Shown here: positions 6,439-10,263 of the stretch, one piece after another
Layout of the letters: every line of letters starts with the position of its first letter
Position numbering within the stretch: the stretch's first letter is position 1
From: CS2-K091 sp035527155
GTDB lineage: Bacteria > Planctomycetota > Phycisphaerae > Sedimentisphaerales > Anaerobacaceae
Assembly: GCA_035527155.1 (NCBI GenBank)
Contig: DATLBB010000317.1
Span: 1-10,263, forward strand
Direction of reading: 5' to 3'
Length of the DNA: 10,263 nt
Program-made: the position numbers and the translations under genes
The notes under the pieces: model-generated
What the model was told of the DNA's origin: nothing
What the model saw: the letters and a program-made list of their open reading frames with translations, nothing else
Database searches by the model: none

Positions 6439-7266
6439 TTAGTCTCCCAAATAAACGATATGGGTAAACCTTCTGCCGTTTTTTATAACACCTTTGGAAT
6501 CGTACAACGTGAAAGTGAACTTGATGGCGTTCGAAGCGATAGGCTGAAGCGGCTGGAACCCCAAACCTGCCGCAATCTCGTAATTCATCGGCCACCACCG
6601 ATAATTCATAGGCACAGAGTTTGGGTCCCACATAGCAAACTGTACCGCGAAATCATCTACGCCTTTAGCCATATACATTACCAAATCACCCGGATTATTC
6701 ACATCCAGAGGCGGTTTGCTTACCCAAACATCTGTATTAGGAAAGGGATTTTGTACCCTCCATTCGGCTAAAGATGTCTTGTAATACTCGCCTATTGGAC
6801 TTGAAAGGGGTGGATTAGCGTCATAAGTAAGTATGGTTTGCCTTCTGAGCAGTATCTTTTCTTTTGGATCAGCGGTGTTAGGATCCGGGGTTGCCGAATG
6901 TCCATAGAATATGCCAGCTATGTTACCTACCACTGACTTGCTAACAGGCTGTCCATATTGTTCGGTGGACTGAAAGTCCCCATTTGCCAAAAATGCGATG
7001 CAATCTGACCTAATAAGACCGCTAATAAGATGATGGCGTACTTTGCCGGGGACGGTCCGTCTCACGCCCTTGAAGTCAGCATTTATCTGGTCGGTAATAG
7101 CCCGCAGTTTTTGCATAATTTCAGTGCTTGCAGTGGCGGCGCGATAGGCGTTTATGCTGACTTTGAAAATCACGCCTGCAAAAGAAATCACCATAACCAG
7201 AATCGCAATAGCAACTACAAGCTCAATTAGAGTAAAGGCACGTCTTGTTCGCAGTTTATAGTTCAT
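6439..7266 (-). CDS. gspJ: GspJ-like minor pseudopilin
   Basis: 275 residues. A type IV prepilin signal is present: basic leader MNYKLRTRR, then A10 before FTLIELVVAIAILVMVISFA, with Glu at +5 and a hydrophobic helix to about residue 35. The residue before the cleavage point is Ala instead of the usual Gly. The C-terminal half has GVDDFAVQFAMWDP (202-215) and SNAIKFTFTLYDSKG (245-259), a layout seen in GspJ where a beta-rich domain ends in a short conserved strand pair. In type II secretion GspJ sits with GspI and GspK at the pseudopilus tip, anchored in the inner membrane before assembly. The gene starts 16 nt after the GspI-like stop and ends TAA 10 nt before the GspK-like start, so the genes are surely co-transcribed. 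There is no strong Shine-Dalgarno. PilW-like minor pilin is the alternative. Confidence 0.75.
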   Translation of the reverse strand: MNYKLRTRRAFTLIELVVAIAILVMVISFAGVIFKVSINAYRAATASTEIMQKLRAITDQINADFKGVRRTVPGKVRHHLISGLIRSDCIAFLANGDFQSTEQYGQPVSKSVVGNIAGIFYGHSATPDPNTADPKEKILLRRQTILTYDANPPLSSPIGEYYKTSLAEWRVQNPFPNTDVWVSKPPLDVNNPGDLVMYMAKGVDDFAVQFAMWDPNSVPMNYRWWPMNYEIAAGLGFQPLQPIASNAIKFTFTLYDSKGVIKNGRRFTHIVYLGD

Positions 7267-7282
7267 TGTTCATCGACTCGGA

Positions 7283-8053
7283 TTAGAATCTGATTACTCT
7301 TTGATATACCGCTATGCAAGGGTATCTGCCGCCGCTGACAGGCGGTGGTACGACCCAGACTCTATCAGGAGAAATCATTCCAGGATTCCAAGGCCTGTCG
7401 AGTCGAACAGTATTATGATTGGGCGGTGCGTACCGTTCTAATACGCGATATATCCGGCCATTTTCGTCATCCACAATAGTATAGCCATCGTTAATATACG
7501 CTTCCTTGCCAGGCTCTATTTGAAGCGTGTCAGGACCAGGTCCCACAGAAACACCAACCGGCACCGGAACAGGCCAATTTGTTGCCCAGCCTTGGTACGT
7601 AGTGCCGCTTCCTACTTTCCGGCATACAAAGACCGTTACCTGGACAAGACGCCTGGGGTCAAATGGCCCGCTATATGGTTCAGTGAGCCTGCAAAGGGCC
7701 GACCAGTAATATTGCTTCTGCGAAATGTCCATATTAGGGTCGGACGGATATGCAAATTCAATGGGATTGATACTCACAGTCTGAGCATAATCAGTAAGCT
7801 GATTTGGGTCCAATTTGCTAAAGTTGATACCAACAAGCGGATTATTTGGTACACCAAGGGCATACAGTCTTATCTTTGCAAAGGCCTCGTCGGCTACAAC
7901 CGCCGCGATGGTCCGCTCGGTGGCAATAGTCGTAAAATGGATGCCCACGGGAAACACGCCGGCTATAAAAAGCATCCCCACCGCCAGTATACCGATGGCC
8001 AGCAAGCACTCGGTAAGCGAAAAACCACTGTTGAAATTGTGCAATTTGCGCAT
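7283..8053 (-). CDS. GspI/PilV-like minor pseudopilin
   Basis: 256 residues. The prepilin signal is a basic leader ending G10, then FSLTECLLAIGILAVGMLFI with Glu at +5. FSLTE-x-L-x-A-x-x-I-L followed by TERTIAAVVADEAFAKIR resembles the PilV/GspI group, where the helix continues into an amphipathic stretch that packs in the pilus core. The rest is a beta-rich domain with a Pro/Val/Gly-rich run (PVPVPVGVSVGPGP, 161-174) and a conserved-looking end (RVWVVPPPVSGGRYPCIAVY). GspI is normally about 120 residues, so this one is roughly doubled. It starts 12 nt after the GspH-like stop; a weak GTGAG lies about 14 nt before the ATG. By position between the H- and J-like genes the GspI role is favoured. 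Sequence alone would allow PilV. Confidence 0.66.
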   Translation of the reverse strand: MRKLHNFNSGFSLTECLLAIGILAVGMLFIAGVFPVGIHFTTIATERTIAAVVADEAFAKIRLYALGVPNNPLVGINFSKLDPNQLTDYAQTVSINPIEFAYPSDPNMDISQKQYYWSALCRLTEPYSGPFDPRRLVQVTVFVCRKVGSGTTYQGWATNWPVPVPVGVSVGPGPDTLQIEPGKEAYINDGYTIVDDENGRIYRVLERYAPPNHNTVRLDRPWNPGMISPDRVWVVPPPVSGGRYPCIAVYQRVIRF

Positions 8054-8065
8054 AAGCCGGTATTC

Positions 8066-8893
8066 TCACTTTTCTATCATCGTTCCCGTATACGGGTTAA
8101 TATAAATTGGAACTAACCTGTTCAAATAGCCCGAATACGCCTGGCCTATTTGATAGGCCCGTTTGAATTCCTGCCTGTTATATATGACAAATCTTCTTCG
8201 GCTCGGCTCCGGTCCCAAACCAAGGTTCGGAATCATGTCCTCGAAGTAATCATCCAGAATAAAAATCGCGGTTTTTGCAACTTCCACATTAAACTGTGAA
8301 TTGAAAAAGTCATCTTGATTGTTTCTGTTCCATACCCGTATTCCGTGGATTACTAATTTACCACTTGGAGAGAAAACGATGGAAAACGTGGTTGTGTCTG
8401 TAAGCTCACGATCCTCGTTAATCCAATTATCCTGATTAGGAATAAGCAAAGGATTATCAAGTTGATGCTGAATATGAGGATTTACAGGATTTGGTTCATT
8501 TCGATCCTCTACAATTTCAAAATCCATTATTCCGAATCCTTTGGGTAATCTCACCGGCTTTAAACCATCTACTGCTCGGAAACCATAACCGTAGGTCCCT
8601 ACCAGACTCGGGTCCTGGACGATAAAGATCATGTATTGATCGGCCTTTAGTATGCCATCGGTATCGTAGGCCTTTTGGAATCTGATGCCGGCGTATTTCT
8701 GCTCCTTCGCGGCTATGGCACGGGCTGAAGCAAGGGCAGCGCTTATCACAGCCTTTGCACTCGCTCCTGATTCAAACGAATCAAGAAACGCACGGATAGC
8801 CGGCAGACCGAAGCTGCCAAGCAGCACTATGGCTGCTATGACGACCGTCATCTCCGCCAACGTGCGACCGGATTGTTTGTATCTTGTTTTCAT
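8066..8893 (-). CDS. GspH-like pseudopilin with Arg at the mature N-terminus
   Basis: 275 residues. Leader MKTRYKQSG, then R10-TLAEMTVVIAAIVLLGSFG, with Glu at +5 but Arg in place of the normal Phe at +1. After the helix, residues 38-70 (FESGASAKAVISAALASARAIAAKEQKYAGIRFQ) match the GspH/FimT pattern of an alanine-rich helix leading to a strand, and TTTFSIVFSPSGKLVIHG (168-185) matches the GspH-type phrase FSPSG. GspH usually has about 170 residues; the extra length lies in the C-terminal domain, including a last segment rich in Tyr. Its ATG overlaps the stop of the GspG-like gene by one base (TAATG), so translation is probably coupled, which fits the absence of a Shine-Dalgarno. The gspG-gspH-gspI order supports the call. 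Confidence 0.68.
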   Translation of the reverse strand: MKTRYKQSGRTLAEMTVVIAAIVLLGSFGLPAIRAFLDSFESGASAKAVISAALASARAIAAKEQKYAGIRFQKAYDTDGILKADQYMIFIVQDPSLVGTYGYGFRAVDGLKPVRLPKGFGIMDFEIVEDRNEPNPVNPHIQHQLDNPLLIPNQDNWINEDRELTDTTTFSIVFSPSGKLVIHGIRVWNRNNQDDFFNSQFNVEVAKTAIFILDDYFEDMIPNLGLGPEPSRRRFVIYNRQEFKRAYQIGQAYSGYLNRLVPIYINPYTGTMIEK

Positions 8894-9357
8894 TATCGAC
8901 TGCTTATATCATCAGCAGTGCCGAAGTTGTTATCCGGCCCAGCCGATATTAACTCCGGAAAATTATTGCTTGGAACATACCTATAATCCAACGCTGTTTC
9001 CCATGGGTCATATATCTCCAGCATATTAACTGCAAGAGGATTGCTCTTTATTAGCGAATCGCTGATTTTATCCAATATCTTTCGCGAACTCAGTGTTGAC
9101 TGAAGCTGTCCGTAAAGTGCTGCTGAGTGTGTTAAGTAAGGCGGTTGATTTGGGTCAGGAAAAGACTTCCAATATTCATAATACTCCTGTAATGCACTTT
9201 CCAACATTGCCATGGTATTCTCGGTAAGCTGCTCCTTAGACTGGTCATCAATGCGGGTGGCGATGCCGATTACCAATGTGGTCAGAATCACAATTATCGC
9301 CACAACAATCAGCATCTCGACAAGCGTTAGCCCGGTTTTGTGCTCGTAATTTTTCAC
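8893..9357 (-). CDS. gspG: GspG-like major pseudopilin
   Basis: 154 residues, near the 140-150 usual for GspG, the subunit that forms the shaft of the type II secretion pseudopilus. Prepilin signal: MKNYEHKTG then LTLVEMLIVVAIIVILTTLV, with Glu at +5. The globular part is short and ends with YDPWETALDYRY (116-127) and ISAGPDNNFGTADDI (137-151). These match the DPWG-x-x-Y strand and the C-terminal calcium-binding loop (SxGxDG..GT.DDI) that stabilises GspG. The Gly usually following DPW is Glu here. The start codon is GTG (9355-9357), 35 nt after the upstream pseudopilin's stop; AGG about 8 nt before it is the only ribosome-site candidate. Of the two GspG-like genes here this is the closer match to the classical major pseudopilin. 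Confidence 0.8.
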   Translation of the reverse strand: MKNYEHKTGLTLVEMLIVVAIIVILTTLVIGIATRIDDQSKEQLTENTMAMLESALQEYYEYWKSFPDPNQPPYLTHSAALYGQLQSTLSSRKILDKISDSLIKSNPLAVNMLEIYDPWETALDYRYVPSNNFPELISAGPDNNFGTADDISSR

Positions 9358-9392
9358 AGCTTTAGCCTATTCAACCTGATGTGCTTCGCGTT

Positions 9393-10263
9393 TTAGTTTC
9401 CGAAGTTGCAAATATCGTCCGGAGTCCCGTACCGGCCGTCCACTCCTGCTGAAATCAATATGTACGAATCCGGCCTGTGAGGCCATGGCATTCCAGTTGC
9501 GCTCAATATCTTTTGGTCTACTATTTTATATAGTTGATTATAAAAATACAAACCTCCAAAAGTGTTAAGTGGATGATCCCATGGTGGTGGTGGCGTCCCA
9601 TCTGCCGAATCCGCGACCTGAATGAGAGGAAAATTATCACGGAAATTATAAATATTTCCTGAGCCGGGGGGTATACCCGTGACATCAAATTTCTTCAAAG
9701 TAGAATCCGCCCTGTAGTAGAGAATCGGAGACCCCGCCATAACGGTCTTTCCCGGAGCAAGCGTTATTTTCTTTACGCCAAATGAATCGCAAATCACAAA
9801 TGTATTTGCTTCCAATGGTGGAGTTGTAACTGCTAACGCGGGACCAAATAAATCGCCAAGCTTAAAGGCGTCCTCGGTTCCGAGCTCCAGATAAGACCCT
9901 ATTCTTTCATCAAGATTCTGAGTTGGGATTGGGGGTGGGGGGTAGAATGTAGGGTCAGTTGCACTCCATGTTGACTTTGGATGAAATCCCATCAGGTCCC
10001 GGCCGAGAAGGGCCTCAGCAAGCTTCTGTGCGCCGCAGTAATCGGCCACGCCGGTGTCGTGGGAGAACTGGTCTGAAAACGGATAATCACCATAATCATT
10101 CCGAAAAGCAATCAGAGCCATGTCGATAGTGGTAAGCTGGGCTTTTTGCTTTGCCTTTCTTGCCGTATTGCGCACAAAAGTAAGAGATGGGATAAGCAGC
10201 CCAACCAACATTGCCACTATCGCAAGCACCGTTAACAACTCAATAAGCGTGAATCCTAATCTT
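9393..10263 (-). CDS. Long GspG-like pseudopilin, N-terminus cut by the window edge
   Basis: 289 residues are visible and the frame is open to the right edge, so the true start lies outside. The visible start is RLG then FTLIELLTVLAIVAMLVGLL, a full type IV prepilin signal with Glu at +5; only a few leader residues should be missing. A TTG at 10238 lies inside this signal and is not the start. Following are TARKAKQKAQLTTIDMALIA and FRNDYGDYPFSD, the helix-to-loop pattern of GspG-type pseudopilins. The C-terminus ISAGVDGRYGTPDDI carries the calcium loop shared with the next gene. It is about twice the length of GspG because of an insert of roughly 140 residues rich in Pro, Gly and aromatic residues. 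It could be a second shaft subunit or a specialised minor pseudopilin. It is the first visible gene of the operon; the promoter is outside. Confidence 0.73.
   Translation of the reverse strand, partial: RLGFTLIELLTVLAIVAMLVGLLIPSLTFVRNTARKAKQKAQLTTIDMALIAFRNDYGDYPFSDQFSHDTGVADYCGAQKLAEALLGRDLMGFHPKSTWSATDPTFYPPPPIPTQNLDERIGSYLELGTEDAFKLGDLFGPALAVTTPPLEANTFVICDSFGVKKITLAPGKTVMAGSPILYYRADSTLKKFDVTGIPPGSGNIYNFRDNFPLIQVADSADGTPPPPWDHPLNTFGGLYFYNQLYKIVDQKILSATGMPWPHRPDSYILISAGVDGRYGTPDDICNFGN

Noticed and set aside
6238..6771. 177-codon + strand frame across the GspJ/GspK junction
   Set aside because: It is antisense to two pseudopilin genes, without ribosome site or protein pattern.
7520..8116. 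198-codon + strand frame opposite the GspI-like gene
   Set aside because: Shadow of the real gene; Arg/His-rich and without recognisable features.
10236..10238. TTG as the start of the rightmost pseudopilin
   Set aside because: It lies inside the FTLIELL prepilin signal; the frame continues upstream with RLG to the window edge.

Overview
The window looks like a piece of a Planctomycetota chromosome, most likely class Phycisphaerae (Sedimentisphaerales-like). This is inferred from gene style, not from a marker gene. The hints are: a secreted right-handed beta-helix protein ending in a two-loop dockerin-like EF-hand module of the kind common in that group, an operon of large divergent pseudopilins, a DUF2752 protein with a CPTCGMTT core, and mostly weak Shine-Dalgarno sequences. 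No rRNA, tRNA, CRISPR array, transposase or phage gene was seen.

Left part (1-1578). The window opens inside the last membrane segments of what looks like a Na+/Ca2+ antiporter (+ strand, ends 146). A short convergent gap with an imperfect palindrome follows, then a DUF2752 membrane protein (- strand, 231-698). An inositol-monophosphatase-family enzyme (+ strand, 760-1578) is divergent from it. The 61-bp divergent gap holds a good sigma70-type promoter for the DUF2752 gene, placed so close to the ATG that its mRNA would be almost leaderless.

Middle (1579-3557). A 149-bp gap with an extended -10 promoter and a clear ribosome binding site leads into a 594-residue exported beta-helix protein. 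It has a signal peptide, three or more glycine-rich coils, a choice-of-anchor-Q-like segment and a C-terminal pair of canonical calcium loops. It converges on the next operon with only 45 bp between the stop codons.

Right part (3558-10263, all - strand). Six tightly packed genes read from the right edge leftwards: a long GspG-like pseudopilin cut by the window edge, a normal-sized GspG-like pseudopilin, then GspH-, GspI/PilV-, GspJ- and GspK-like proteins. Gaps are 35, -1, 12, 16 and 10 nt. The order matches the G-H-I-J-K block of classical type II secretion operons, so these six probably build one pseudopilus. No secretin, ATPase, platform protein or prepilin peptidase is visible; they may lie beyond the right edge or elsewhere. 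The GspK-like protein is about three times the usual length. It carries a lamin-tail-like segment, two calcium-loop/N-x-N-T units and a repeated DKSKPP motif, and is the most unusual object in the window. That the pseudopilus helps export the adjacent beta-helix protein is plausible but unproven.
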